DNA from: Gammaproteobacteria bacterium
Lineage (GTDB): Bacteria; Pseudomonadota; Gammaproteobacteria; Steroidobacterales; Steroidobacteraceae
Direction of reading: 5' to 3'
DNA length: 62,575 nt
NCBI GenBank assembly: GCA_028293745.1
Contig: JAQGOF010000230.1
Coordinates: forward strand, 1 to 62,575
Position numbers and translations under genes: made by a program. Under the pieces are notes generated by a model. It was not told where the DNA came from. It saw nothing but the letters and a program-made list of their open reading frames with translations, and ran no database searches. This document shows positions 24,581-33,120 of the stretch, piece after piece (the first letter of the stretch is position 1; each line of letters begins with the position of its first letter).

Positions 24581-24655
24581 TCAGCGGTTGCTGATGTACA
24601 TCGTGATTTCCATGCCGAAACGCATGTCAATCGCTTCCGGGGTTTCCCACTTCAT
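24581..24655 (-). CDS. pqqA: PQQ precursor peptide PqqA
   Basis: This 24-residue ribosomally made peptide (starts MKWETPEAID, ends MYISNR) is the substrate from which PQQ is built. The conserved Glu and Tyr in the EITMY segment (E-x3-Y spacing) are the residues crosslinked by PqqE. AGGAGA lies 7 bases before the ATG on the minus strand. It heads pqqABCDE. No pqqF protease gene lies in the window, so processing of the crosslinked peptide must rely on a protease encoded elsewhere. Confidence 0.95.
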   Translation of the reverse strand: MKWETPEAIDMRFGMEITMYISNR

Positions 24656-24697
24656 AGTGTCTCTCCTGTACGCCTGGACAATCGGTCTCTCGTCGGG

Positions 24698-24765
24698 GTC
24701 ATGATCCGCGCCCCGGGGCCGGGGCCATAGGGGACGATCATGAAAGGCGCCTCATGATTTTCATG
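24698..24765. promoter_or_regulatory. Cluster of TCATGA palindromes upstream of pqqA
   Basis: TCATGAT occurs at 24698-24704 and 24752-24758, ATCATGA at 24737-24743, and TCATGA at 24760-24765. ATCATGA-N8-TCATGAT and CTCATGA-TTT-TCATGAG are overlapping inverted repeats. They lie 43-110 bases upstream of the pqqA start and about 265 bases from the divergent histidine kinase. The rest of the 24656-25030 gap is GC-rich with no gene that I can support. A role as operator for pqq and/or the kinase pair is inferred. Confidence 0.5.
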
Positions 24766-25030
24766 AGCCTGTGCGCTCCGTGGCCGCAGTCTCGGTTGTC
24801 AGCGACCGCGTGGTGGCGCAGCGCCCGGCCGTGCGCCACGGCGCGTCGCGCCCCCCGGGGGTCTCCCTGACGCGCCCGGCGCGCGGTGCGGCCGTGGCCT
24901 CGTAGTGCAGCCCCGGCTAGCCGATGCGCCCGCCCTCGCGGCCGGAGCGTGCCTGCGCTCCCCGCAGGGTGCATGACCTTGGGGGGCGGCCCTCACACCT
25001 CGTCCACGGGCGCAACGGTACACTGCCCCC

Positions 25031-26377
25031 ATGAAATTGCGTACACGCCTGAACCTCATCGTGGCGGGTCTCACGGCGACGTTCATCGGCGTCCTGATCT
25101 TCGCCGAGATCGAGAACACCCGCTCTTCCGTCAACGAGGAAGTCGAGGCGGCAAATCGGGTCGGATCGCAGTTACTGGGCCGCCTGGCGGCGATCTATTC
25201 CCGCGAGGGAGGCTCACAGACGGTGCTGCAGTTCCTCGAGCAGCTCGGTCACGTCCGGGCCAATGAAGTCATGCTGCGCTCGCCCGCCGGCGAAGTGTTA
25301 TATCGATCACCCGAAGCAACCTACAAAGCGGGACGCGAGGCGCCGCAGTGGTTCGTACGTTTGCTGGCGCCTCGGATTCCGAAGCACACGTTTCTACTGC
25401 CTGGCGGCGTTCAGCTCGTGGTAGAGGCAAACGCCTCGCGAGCCATCCTGGATGCCTGGGATGACCTCAGCCGCCTGTTCCTGATCGGCGCGTTCATGCT
25501 AGTCATCGTCAATGGCCTCGCGTTCTGGCTCGTGAACCTGGCACTTGCTCCATTTCCGGTCATTGCCGCGGGCCTGGCGCGGATCGAAGAAGGCGATCTG
25601 GCCTTTCGGCTACCCGAGCTAGCAGGATTCGAAGCCCACTCCATTGGAGCCGCATTCAATCGCATGGCGCAGGCAGTGCAGGACAAGGTTCGGGCGGAGC
25701 GCAAGGCGACTGAAGCCGAGACTCGTCTCGAGGAAGGGCGGGAGCTGGCGCGGCTCGTCGAGCAACGCGTCGAGGAGGAGCGAAGGTTGATTGCGCACGA
25801 GTTGCACGACGAGTTCGGTCAATCCGTCACTGCGATCCGCTCCCTCGCAATGGCCATCGTTACGCAGTCACAGAATCCGGCGATGAGCGATGCAGCGCGG
25901 TTGATTTCGGATGAGGCTGGCCGCCTGTATGACGCCATGCATGGCCTCATCCCGCGCCTCGTACCGTTGTCGCTCGACACACTCGGACTGGCGGACACAC
26001 TCGAAAACCTGGTACGTGACTGGCAGCGCCGCTACCCTGCAGTGCGGTTGTCAGCGCATCATGATCTGTCAGCGGAGCTGGGCCCAACGGTGACCCTGAC
26101 AATATACAGGGTCGCCCAGGAGGGCCTGGTCAACGCGCTGCGGCACGCTCAGGCAACACAGGTGGAAATCGCTCTGCACTCCAATGCAAGCCACATCACT
26201 CTCACGGTCACGGATGATGGCGTTGGGCTTGCGCCGGACTGGTCGCGGCCCGGACATTTCGGATTGCGCGGGTTAGCCGATCGTGTGGAGCATCTGGGAG
26301 GCTCGTTCACAGTTGGAAATCACGAGCCTCACGGCGTACGCCTGAGCGCCGAAATTCCCCTGGCGGCCGAAGCATGA
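25031..26377 (+). CDS. NarX-type sensor histidine kinase
   Basis: The 448-residue inner-membrane kinase has a first membrane segment at about residues 8-26, a periplasmic domain of about 120 residues, a second segment at about 147-170 and a HAMP-like stretch to about 225. A short coiled linker leads to a HisKA_3 dimerisation motif, IAHELHDEFGQS, with the phospho-acceptor His at about 259. The HATPase domain has VTDDGVGL and GHFGLRGLADR. It overlaps the response regulator gene (ATGA). Being divergent from pqqABCDE, it may sense a condition linked to PQQ-enzyme use, but the ligand is unknown. Confidence 0.9.
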   Translation: MKLRTRLNLIVAGLTATFIGVLIFAEIENTRSSVNEEVEAANRVGSQLLGRLAAIYSREGGSQTVLQFLEQLGHVRANEVMLRSPAGEVLYRSPEATYKAGREAPQWFVRLLAPRIPKHTFLLPGGVQLVVEANASRAILDAWDDLSRLFLIGAFMLVIVNGLAFWLVNLALAPFPVIAAGLARIEEGDLAFRLPELAGFEAHSIGAAFNRMAQAVQDKVRAERKATEAETRLEEGRELARLVEQRVEEERRLIAHELHDEFGQSVTAIRSLAMAIVTQSQNPAMSDAARLISDEAGRLYDAMHGLIPRLVPLSLDTLGLADTLENLVRDWQRRYPAVRLSAHHDLSAELGPTVTLTIYRVAQEGLVNALRHAQATQVEIALHSNASHITLTVTDDGVGLAPDWSRPGHFGLRGLADRVEHLGGSFTVGNHEPHGVRLSAEIPLAAEA

Positions 26378-27009
26378 TCCAGGTGTTACTCGTAGACGAT
26401 CACGCGGTAGTGCGTACCGGCTTTCGGTTGCTGCTGCAATCCCAGCCCGACATCAACGTAGCCGCCGAAGCGCCGTCAGGCGAGGCCGCGTGTCAGCTCT
26501 ATGCCGAGCTCACTCCCGATGTCGTCGTGATGGACCTTGGAATGCCTGGAATGGGCGGCCTCGAGGCGTTGCGCCGCATTCGCGCCCGAAACCCGGCTGC
26601 CCGCGTACTGGCGCTCTCAGCGCACGATGACCCGATGCACGCGCGCCGGGCGCTGCGCGAAGGCGCGCTGGGGTTCCTTTCCAAGCGCAGCGCGCCTGAA
26701 GCTTTGATCGAGGCCATAGCAACCGTGGCCGCCGGTCGCCGCTATATCGATCCAAGTCTTGCGCAGAAGCTCGCGCTGGCGGAAATCGAAGGGGCGGCCC
26801 GCTCCCCGATCGAACAACTTTCCGAGCGCGAGTTCGAAGTGTTCATCCGGCTGGCCGGGGGCGCCACGGTGCAGAAGATTGCCGATGACCTGAAGCTCTC
26901 GGCCTCGACCATCGGCACCCACCTTTACAATATCAAGCAGAAGCTCGGCGTCGTGAACCAGTCCGAGCTGACACTGCTTGCGATCCGGCACGGTCTCATC
27001 GAGGCGTGA
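26374..27009 (+). CDS. NarL/FixJ-family response regulator
   Basis: This 211-residue DNA-binding regulator pairs with the kinase just upstream, with which it shares a 4-base overlap. The receiver domain has the acidic pair DD near residues 8-9, the phosphorylated Asp at about 54 (VMDLGMPGM) and the conserved Lys at about 104 (FLSKR). A LuxR-type helix-turn-helix follows: LSEREFEVFIRLAGGATVQKIADDL with STIGTHLYNIKQKLGV (in parts). Its targets are not shown by the sequence; the divergent pqq operon and itself are candidates. Confidence 0.93.
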   Translation: MIQVLLVDDHAVVRTGFRLLLQSQPDINVAAEAPSGEAACQLYAELTPDVVVMDLGMPGMGGLEALRRIRARNPAARVLALSAHDDPMHARRALREGALGFLSKRSAPEALIEAIATVAAGRRYIDPSLAQKLALAEIEGAARSPIEQLSEREFEVFIRLAGGATVQKIADDLKLSASTIGTHLYNIKQKLGVVNQSELTLLAIRHGLIEA

Positions 27010-27054
27010 TCGGCCCGACCCTTCGGCCGGGCACCGACCACCGGGCAAACTGCC

Positions 27055-27585
27055 TCAACCACCCAACATCTTCTTCAGGTTCGCAAGCCCTCCCTCATAC
27101 ACGCCGGTAATGAGCTTGATGGCCGCGTCGTCATTCTCGGCGTCCGGAGGCGTGTCGGACGTGCTCTTGCGCTTGAATGTTCCACTCCAGGTGACCTTCG
27201 AGCCGCCCTTGCCGTCCGGCTTCACCGATATGTGAGAAACATAATTCCGCACTGGCAGCGGCGATTCGATGATGCGATAGCGGTAGGAGTGAGTCGCGTC
27301 GTCGAAGGCGAGCAGCTCCTCGGTGAATGACGGCCCATCCTTGATGGTGAGCTTGCGCACCGTGCCGGGCTTGTTGTCGTCTCCCTCGACGATCTCGTCC
27401 TTGGCAAATCCCGGATGCCACTTGTTGAGTGAGTCAAAGTCCTTGACGGTGTTCCAGACCTTGTCCACGGGCGCCTGGATGTTCACGGTCTTGACCACTT
27501 TGAGCGTTTTTGGAGCATCGGCCAGTGCCGTACCGCCTGCCGCGGTTACAGCCAGCACCGCCATGGTGAGCAGAATCTTCTTCAC
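27055..27585 (-). CDS. mxaD: MxaD-like periplasmic SRPBCC-fold protein
   Basis: This 176-residue protein has a signal peptide (KKILLTMAVLAVTAAGGTALADA, read in parts) and a START/SRPBCC ligand-binding fold: VNIQAPVDKVWNTVKDF, WHPGF, YRIIESPLPVRNYVS and VTWSGTFKRK. It resembles MxaD, a periplasmic protein reported to aid electron transfer from methanol dehydrogenase to cytochrome cL. I chose the GTG at 27585, preceded by AAGGGGGAT. The mxaRSACKL cluster 4.5 kb away and pqq nearby support this reading, but polyketide-cyclase-like proteins are diverse, so the symbol is tentative. Confidence 0.65.
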   Translation of the reverse strand: MKKILLTMAVLAVTAAGGTALADAPKTLKVVKTVNIQAPVDKVWNTVKDFDSLNKWHPGFAKDEIVEGDDNKPGTVRKLTIKDGPSFTEELLAFDDATHSYRYRIIESPLPVRNYVSHISVKPDGKGGSKVTWSGTFKRKSTSDTPPDAENDDAAIKLITGVYEGGLANLKKMLGG

Positions 27586-27672
27586 GTGAGCGATCCCCCT
27601 TCGGTTGACTACCACCAATCTGGCCACCAGCGGCGCACACACGCGCCGCGACCGTCAAAACTATAGCGCACA

Positions 27673-28605
27673 TCAGCGCCCGCCGTGCCCGTTCCCGTAG
27701 ACCTTCTCGCCTGACTCCACGCGCAGCGCGAGGTGGTTCTGCGCAGGTGGCAGCGGGCAGGTCGCAAAATCGTTGAAAGCACACGGAGGGTTGTAGGCAG
27801 TGTTGAAATCCACCCGCGTAGCCCCACCAGCAGGCAGAGGCACGCGTAAAAATCTGCCGCCGCCGTACGTTCCGTTGCCGTTGGTGCGATCCGCGAACAT
27901 CACGAACAATGTTTGATCGTGTGGATCCTCCAGCACCGCATCGAGACGCCATTCGTGCCCATCCCTGGAGAATACCAGCGCGCCCGGACAGTCCATTTCC
28001 TCCTCCAGGCCGAGTATGTTGACGATGCGGATGTGACGGTGTGGCTCGTAGGACTCGAAGCGGGCATCGAACACCCACCCGGTGTCGATCGGGTAGTACT
28101 GGATGGGGGTGAACTCGCGCCGCCGCAGGCTGTCGACATCCCGAATCCGCACACCGAGCTTGCCCGAGCGCCCGATGATCCAGATACGCAGCGAGCCGCT
28201 CGACATCACAGTTGGTTCGCCTGCGGTGTCCGGCACCATGTCGAGCGAGTTCACGGGTTGCCCGGCATGAGTGATGCCGCTACCCCGGTGCGCGGTGAAG
28301 TGGATACCGTGGGAGTCCAGAACGAATTTGCCCGCTTTGGGCGCGAGCGCCGGATGCTCGAGCACGAGCCGGTTCGAGGGCGAGCGGCCGAAGGTATTGT
28401 CGCCTTTGTCCAGCCAAGACAACCCCACGAGGGTCAGCCATCCCTGCTCGCCGGTCAATTCCGCCACCCGTGTCGCGCGCCATTGCTCAACGATGTTCTG
28501 TTCGGTCGCGCCATCCATTGGCCCGGCTCCTGGATCATCAGCCGCCGCCGTCCACGGACTGCACGCCACCAGGGCAGCGCACACGAAGGCAAAGAATCTC
28601 GTCAT
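27673..28605 (-). CDS. DUF1684 family secreted protein
   Basis: The protein has 310 residues from ATG 28605 (MTRFFAFVCA) with a signal peptide ending near AAADD. The family hallmarks are WLTLVGLSWL near the N-terminus, a central beta-rich part, and the C-terminal block FADRTNGNGTYGGGRFL followed by DFNTAYNPPCAFN. DUF1684 has no established function as far as I know. It lies between the mxaD-like gene (minus, 87 bases) and the divergent M20 peptidase (67 bases). Confidence 0.85.
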   Translation of the reverse strand: MTRFFAFVCAALVACSPWTAAADDPGAGPMDGATEQNIVEQWRATRVAELTGEQGWLTLVGLSWLDKGDNTFGRSPSNRLVLEHPALAPKAGKFVLDSHGIHFTAHRGSGITHAGQPVNSLDMVPDTAGEPTVMSSGSLRIWIIGRSGKLGVRIRDVDSLRRREFTPIQYYPIDTGWVFDARFESYEPHRHIRIVNILGLEEEMDCPGALVFSRDGHEWRLDAVLEDPHDQTLFVMFADRTNGNGTYGGGRFLRVPLPAGGATRVDFNTAYNPPCAFNDFATCPLPPAQNHLALRVESGEKVYGNGHGGR

Positions 28606-28672
28606 ACTATTGCCTTGCACTATTTTGGTCACATCTGGCCTCGTTCACATCCTGGCCTGGGGGAATGATTGC

Positions 28673-30115
28673 ATGTATTGGCGCCCCATTACATCGACGA
28701 TGGCATCGACGCTGGCATCAGCCGCAGCAGCACTGCTGCTGACCGGCATCGGCCACGCGCAGACCGAGCCGTCCAACGCGCTGGCGCGTGATATTTTCAA
28801 AGAGCTGGTCGAGATCAACACTACCGAGTCGGTGGGCAATGTGACCGCGGCCTCCGAGGCAATGGCGCAGCGGTTGCGCGCTGCCGGCTTCCCGGCCGAG
28901 GACATCCAGATACTCGGGCCGAATGATCGCAAGAAGAACCTCGTCGTGCGGCTGCATGGCTCGGGCAAGCACAAACCTGTTTTGTTGATCGGGCACCTGG
29001 ACGTGGTCGAGGCGCGGCGCGAGGACTGGACCGCCGACCCGTTCAAGTTCGTCGAGAAGGACGGCTATTTCTTCGGGCGCGGCACCCAGGACATGAAGAA
29101 TGGCGATGCGATCATGGTGACGACGCTGATTCGCCTCAGGAAGGAGGGTTTCCGGCCATCCCGCGACATCATTCTGGCGCTGACCGCGGACGAGGAGAGC
29201 GGCAGCTCCAACGGCGTTGAGTGGCTGTTGAAGAACCACCGGGATCTCATCGATGCGCAGTTTGTGTTGAATCACGACGGCAATGCCATCACCTCCGACC
29301 ACGGCAAGCCTTTGTATTTCGAGATGGATGGCACCGAGAAAGTGTACGGTGATTTCCTGCTGACCGCGACCAACCCAGGCGGACACAGCTCGCTGCCGGT
29401 CCCAGACAATGCCATCTACCGGATTGCCGCGGCGCTCGACCGGCTGGCCCACTACGACTTTCCCTTCGAGCTCAACGCTGTCACCCGCGGCTACTACCAG
29501 CGGATGGCTACGATCGAAACGGGCCAGCGCGCAGCGGATATCAAGGCAATCCTGCAGGCGCCGCCGGACAAACAGGCCATCGAGCGCCTGTCCCGCGATG
29601 CCATCGACCACTCGATCATGCGCACGACCTGTGTTGCCACGCGATTGGATGGGGGTCATGCGAACAACGCGCTGCCTCAGCGGGCCCGTGCGACGGTGAA
29701 CTGCCGCATCCTGCCCGGACATTCGCCCGAGGAGGTACGGCGTACTCTCATCGACGTGTTTGCCGATCCGGCAATCAAGGTTCAATACATCGACAATCAG
29801 GGTGAAGTTCGGGACGCCGCATCGGACTACCGCGGATATCCGCCGCCGCCGCTGCTTCCGGAGGTCGTGAAGCCCCTGGATAAGCTCGTTGCGCAGATGT
29901 GGCCGGGCTTGAAGGTGGTCCCCGCGATGTCAGCCGGAGCCTCGGACGGCTTTTACACCAGCGCGGCGGGGCTGCCGACCTACGTCGTAGGCGGAATTGC
30001 GATCGACAAGGACAACATCCGTGCTCACGGTCGGGACGAGAACCTCGGTGTCGAGTCGTTCTATCGTGGCAACGAGTTCTTCTACCGTTATCTGAAAACC
30101 ATCACGTCACATTGA
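28673..30115 (+). CDS. M20/M28-family secreted metallopeptidase
   Basis: This 480-residue zinc hydrolase has an N-terminal signal peptide (to about residue 33). Metal ligands can be read in order: LIGHLDVVEA (His-x-Asp), FGRGTQDMKNG (Asp), TADEESG (Glu-Glu), NHDG (Asp) and the late HGRDEN (His). The lid/dimerisation domain contains PGGHSSLPV and DGGHANNALPQ. It would cleave peptides or acylated amino acids outside the cytoplasm. I chose ATG 28673 with GGGGGA upstream. The open frame before it is shadow over DUF1684. Its stop overlaps the next gene (TTGA). Confidence 0.88.
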   Translation: MYWRPITSTMASTLASAAAALLLTGIGHAQTEPSNALARDIFKELVEINTTESVGNVTAASEAMAQRLRAAGFPAEDIQILGPNDRKKNLVVRLHGSGKHKPVLLIGHLDVVEARREDWTADPFKFVEKDGYFFGRGTQDMKNGDAIMVTTLIRLRKEGFRPSRDIILALTADEESGSSNGVEWLLKNHRDLIDAQFVLNHDGNAITSDHGKPLYFEMDGTEKVYGDFLLTATNPGGHSSLPVPDNAIYRIAAALDRLAHYDFPFELNAVTRGYYQRMATIETGQRAADIKAILQAPPDKQAIERLSRDAIDHSIMRTTCVATRLDGGHANNALPQRARATVNCRILPGHSPEEVRRTLIDVFADPAIKVQYIDNQGEVRDAASDYRGYPPPPLLPEVVKPLDKLVAQMWPGLKVVPAMSAGASDGFYTSAAGLPTYVVGGIAIDKDNIRAHGRDENLGVESFYRGNEFFYRYLKTITSH

Positions 30116-30696
30116 GTGTCTCCTTACAGTCCGTGGCGGCGGCAGCTCCTCGGGAGCGGCCGCTGCAGTATCACCCCCGAGCCGATATCCTGGCGCGCTT
30201 CGCGGCTGCTCTATCCACGGGCGACGGGGTGGCGGGCGCTCATTGCATCCACGAGCTGTGGATGCGGGGTGAGTGGCCTGACAACATCGAGAAGTGTTTG
30301 GAGAGTCTGTGGATGCATGCCTCGAAATCCATTCCAGACTGGCTGCCGATGCGCTACGTGGACTGGCTCCCGGTGGCTTACGACATCGCTGGCGAGTTTC
30401 AGGCCGCTTTCAAGGGGCGCACGAACATCTACCTCGTATTGCTCGACTACAGCGACAGCCGCCCTGATCCGCACGGCGTTTATGTGGGGATGAGTCACTA
30501 CAGCCCCGCGGACCGATTCGACCAGCACAAGGCGGGCATCCGCGCCTCCGGGAGTGTTCTGAAGCGCGGGCTGGAAGTACTGACCGGGCCCACCCTGCAC
30601 CTGCAGTACATTGCCCGCCGCGAGGCCGTACGGATCGAAGCCCAACTTGCCGAGGCATTGAGCGCTGCCGGCCTGTTCGTGCAGGGCGGCCACTGA
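30112..30696 (+). CDS. GIY-YIG-like domain protein
   Basis: This protein has 194 residues from a TTG that overlaps the peptidase stop (TTGA), the same joint as nuoD/nuoE and nuoG/nuoH. The C-terminal half has a strand, IYLVLLDYS, then HGVYVGMSHYSPADRFDQHKAG, then EAVRIEAQLAEAL. This matches the GIY-YIG nuclease layout (GVYVG, Arg and His on the first helix, late Glu). The N-terminal half is not recognised. A nuclease role is only inferred, and the coupling to a secreted peptidase is unexplained. Confidence 0.6.
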   Translation: MSVSLQSVAAAAPRERPLQYHPRADILARFAAALSTGDGVAGAHCIHELWMRGEWPDNIEKCLESLWMHASKSIPDWLPMRYVDWLPVAYDIAGEFQAAFKGRTNIYLVLLDYSDSRPDPHGVYVGMSHYSPADRFDQHKAGIRASGSVLKRGLEVLTGPTLHLQYIARREAVRIEAQLAEALSAAGLFVQGGH

Positions 30697-30810
30697 GCGG
30701 CGAGTTGTGCTCAAGCTTGTGTTCGCAAGGTTGAACACTTCGATAGCGTTGGTCCAAATGTGGTGGGTTGCACAGACCAATGTCACGGATGCAGGCGCAT
30801 AATCGGCGCC

Positions 30811-32208
30811 ATGAATGACAGCGGGCTCGACGACAGCGGACGATTAGTCAACGAATTGGCCGCACGCGTCGGCTCCCTGGGGGTCGAGCTTGCGGACGTT
30901 GCAGGCAACCTCGATGAGGTGACCAGCCGCGTCGCCAACCAGGCCGAGCAATTCAAAGAGCTGCAGCGCGCCGCCGAGACCATGGTGGCTGGCAATCGGG
31001 AGATTGACCGTGCTGCCAAGGAAGCCCAGCAGGCGGCCTCAGCCGCGGGCACGGAGATAGCAGAGTCGCGCACGTTGATTGGCGGGGCTGTGCAGCACAT
31101 TTCGGATCTCACCGGGGCCGTTGGTCACATCGAGGAGCGTCTCGGCTCCTTCAGCGCGCTGCTCAGGCAGATCGGCGGTGTTGCCACGTCCATCGAAAGA
31201 ATCGCGAAGCAAACGCGGCTTCTGTCGCTGAATGCGGGTATCGAGGCAGCTCGTGCCGGCGAAGCGGGGCGCGGATTTGCCGTTGTCGCGGGTGAGGTCA
31301 AGAGCCTCGCTGAAGAGACTCGCGCTGCGACCGATCGGATCGGTGACATCGTGCGCGCGCTCGGTGACCAGATCGAGGGTCTCATCAACGAGAGCGGTGA
31401 AGCCACCAGGCACGCAGGACATGCGGCTACCGGCGCCGAGAAGGTCAACGGCGTCATCATTCGCGCAGACGACGCATTCAACACGGTGGGCCGTGAGATC
31501 GATGCCATGGCGCAATCGGCTACCGACAACCTGGAAGCCTGCGACACGACGCTGGCTGAGCTCGGCGAGCTGGCCCAGGGGGTAGACCTGTCTTCCACCA
31601 ACCTTCGGCAGGCGGATCAGCGCATCGAGGGTTTGCTGACGCTGAGTGAAACTCTGATCGAGTTTATCGCCGAGAGCGGTGTTGAGACCGCCGATACACC
31701 GCTCATCAGCCTGGGTGTCGATACGGCGGCGCGGATCTCGGCGGAGTTCGAAGCGGCGATCGCGCGTGGCGAGATCACGGCGGCGCGGTTGTTTGACGAG
31801 CGGTACCGGGAGATTCCCGGGACCAACCCCAGGCAGTTCCTGACTGACTATGTGCAGTTCACGGACCGCCTGCTGCCGCCCATCCAGGACCCCGTGCAGA
31901 AAGCAGACCCGCGCATCGTCTTCTGTGTTGCCTGGGCGAAGGGCGGCTACCTGCCCACGCACAATCCGGAATATTCCAAGCCGCAGGGCAAGGATCCTGG
32001 CTGGAATGCGGCCAACTGCCGCAACCGGCGCGTGTTCAACGACCGCGCCGTACAGAAGGTTGGGGCCAACACCAAACCGTTTCTGCTGCAGACATACCGC
32101 CGCGACATGGGTGGCGGGAAATTCGTGTTGATGAAGGATCTGTCAGCGCCGATCTTTGTCAACGGGCGCCATTGGGGCGCCTTTCGCATCGGATACCGCC
32201 AGAAGTAG
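30811..32208 (+). CDS. Cytoplasmic methyl-accepting chemotaxis-like protein
   Basis: The protein has 465 residues from ATG 30811 and no membrane segment. The N-terminal 300 residues are heptad-rich and contain the chemoreceptor signalling hairpin tip: IERIAKQTRLLSLNAGIEAARAGEAGRGFAVVAGEVKSLAEET (in parts). This is the region that contacts CheA/CheW. The C-terminal 150 residues (from about PLISLGVDTAAR) form a sensory-like domain found after the hairpin in some soluble receptors. It has NPRQFLTDYVQFTDRLLPPIQDPV and ends GRHWGAFRIGYRQ. No other chemotaxis gene is in the window. Its last 66 bases overlap the convergent mxaL. Confidence 0.85.
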   Translation: MNDSGLDDSGRLVNELAARVGSLGVELADVAGNLDEVTSRVANQAEQFKELQRAAETMVAGNREIDRAAKEAQQAASAAGTEIAESRTLIGGAVQHISDLTGAVGHIEERLGSFSALLRQIGGVATSIERIAKQTRLLSLNAGIEAARAGEAGRGFAVVAGEVKSLAEETRAATDRIGDIVRALGDQIEGLINESGEATRHAGHAATGAEKVNGVIIRADDAFNTVGREIDAMAQSATDNLEACDTTLAELGELAQGVDLSSTNLRQADQRIEGLLTLSETLIEFIAESGVETADTPLISLGVDTAARISAEFEAAIARGEITAARLFDERYREIPGTNPRQFLTDYVQFTDRLLPPIQDPVQKADPRIVFCVAWAKGGYLPTHNPEYSKPQGKDPGWNAANCRNRRVFNDRAVQKVGANTKPFLLQTYRRDMGGGKFVLMKDLSAPIFVNGRHWGAFRIGYRQK

Positions 32209-33120
32209 CTGCCAGCCGGCGGGTCGGGATAGTCGGGACCGGGCGGGCGTGAACGGGGCAAACCGCACGGCCAGCAGCAGGAGCGCCATGAGCGCCGGAA
32301 TCCAGTAGAGATCGGTTGCGGCCTGCGCGCGCCGCGCGAAGCGCCTGTCCAACATCGCGCGCGCGATGGATTCCGTGCTGCTCAGCCGGGCGTAGTCGAA
32401 GCCAACCTGGTGTGCGATCTCCTCAAGATGCGGCTCACGCAGCGCCGACAGGTGTTCCGCGCCGCGGCTCTTCGAGCCTGGGATGACGTCGCCGGGCTGC
32501 AACACCTGATCGGCCCGCCAGTAGCCTTCGCGGTTGCCGTCATCATCGGTCTTGGGAATCGGCATCGGCGAGTAGCCGCCTGCGCCAATGAGCCAGCCGT
32601 GGACCTGGCCCACCTTGAGATCATCGAACATCGGCAGGATGTTGGTGGGGTCGAGAGGGGGCGCTTCCTGGCCGTCGGTGACGAAAATGACATCAGGGCT
32701 CGAGCCGAGCTCCTTTGCCGCGCGCATCGACCAGTAGACGCCTTTGGTAATCTCACTGGCGTTCTCCCAACGCATGCCGCCATCAACTTTCGCGAGCGAG
32801 CTCAGCAGGTCACCGTAGTTTTCGCAAACCTCGACGGGCGCAAGCAACAGCAGGGTGCGATAGCCGGCGAAGGCGCCCCAGCCGACTCGCGATCCGCACG
32901 GCAACTCGCGCAGGGCGCGGCGGGCCGCCTCGCGTGCATACGCCAGGCGGCTCGTTGGCGCGCCGCCCAACTCGTAGTCCTCGACGTCCATGCTCTGGGT
33001 GATGTCGAGAATGACGATGGATTCGTATGTGTCGTGCTTCAGGGGCATCGCCGGAAGAACAAGGGCGATGACGAGTAACACGAGTGCAACAGAGATTGCG
33101 CGAGCGTCGGCATCGCTCAC
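32143..33120 (-). CDS. mxaL: MxaL-like von Willebrand factor A membrane protein
   Basis: This 325-residue protein has an N-terminal membrane helix (about 8-27) and a VWA domain with the metal-site motif in ILDITQSMDVED and FVTDGQEAPP. A C-terminal helix lies around LYWIPALMALLLLAVRF. Here the canonical DxSxS is D-I-T-Q-S. The mxaACKL gene products are needed for calcium insertion and assembly of methanol dehydrogenase in methylotrophs. The GTG start overlaps the mxaK stop (GTGA). It is the last gene of mxaRSACKL and overlaps the chemoreceptor gene tail to tail by 66 bases. Confidence 0.75.
   Translation of the reverse strand: MSDADARAISVALVLLVIALVLPAMPLKHDTYESIVILDITQSMDVEDYELGGAPTSRLAYAREAARRALRELPCGSRVGWGAFAGYRTLLLLAPVEVCENYGDLLSSLAKVDGGMRWENASEITKGVYWSMRAAKELGSSPDVIFVTDGQEAPPLDPTNILPMFDDLKVGQVHGWLIGAGGYSPMPIPKTDDDGNREGYWRADQVLQPGDVIPGSKSRGAEHLSALREPHLEEIAHQVGFDYARLSSTESIARAMLDRRFARRAQAATDLYWIPALMALLLLAVRFAPFTPARSRLSRPAGWQLLLAVSDAKGAPMAPVDKDRR

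Noticed and set aside
24738..24974. Minus-strand frame in the gap between pqqA and the histidine kinase
   Set aside because: It is an Arg/Gly/His-rich translation of very GC-rich DNA without domain or ribosome site; the region is better read as regulatory.
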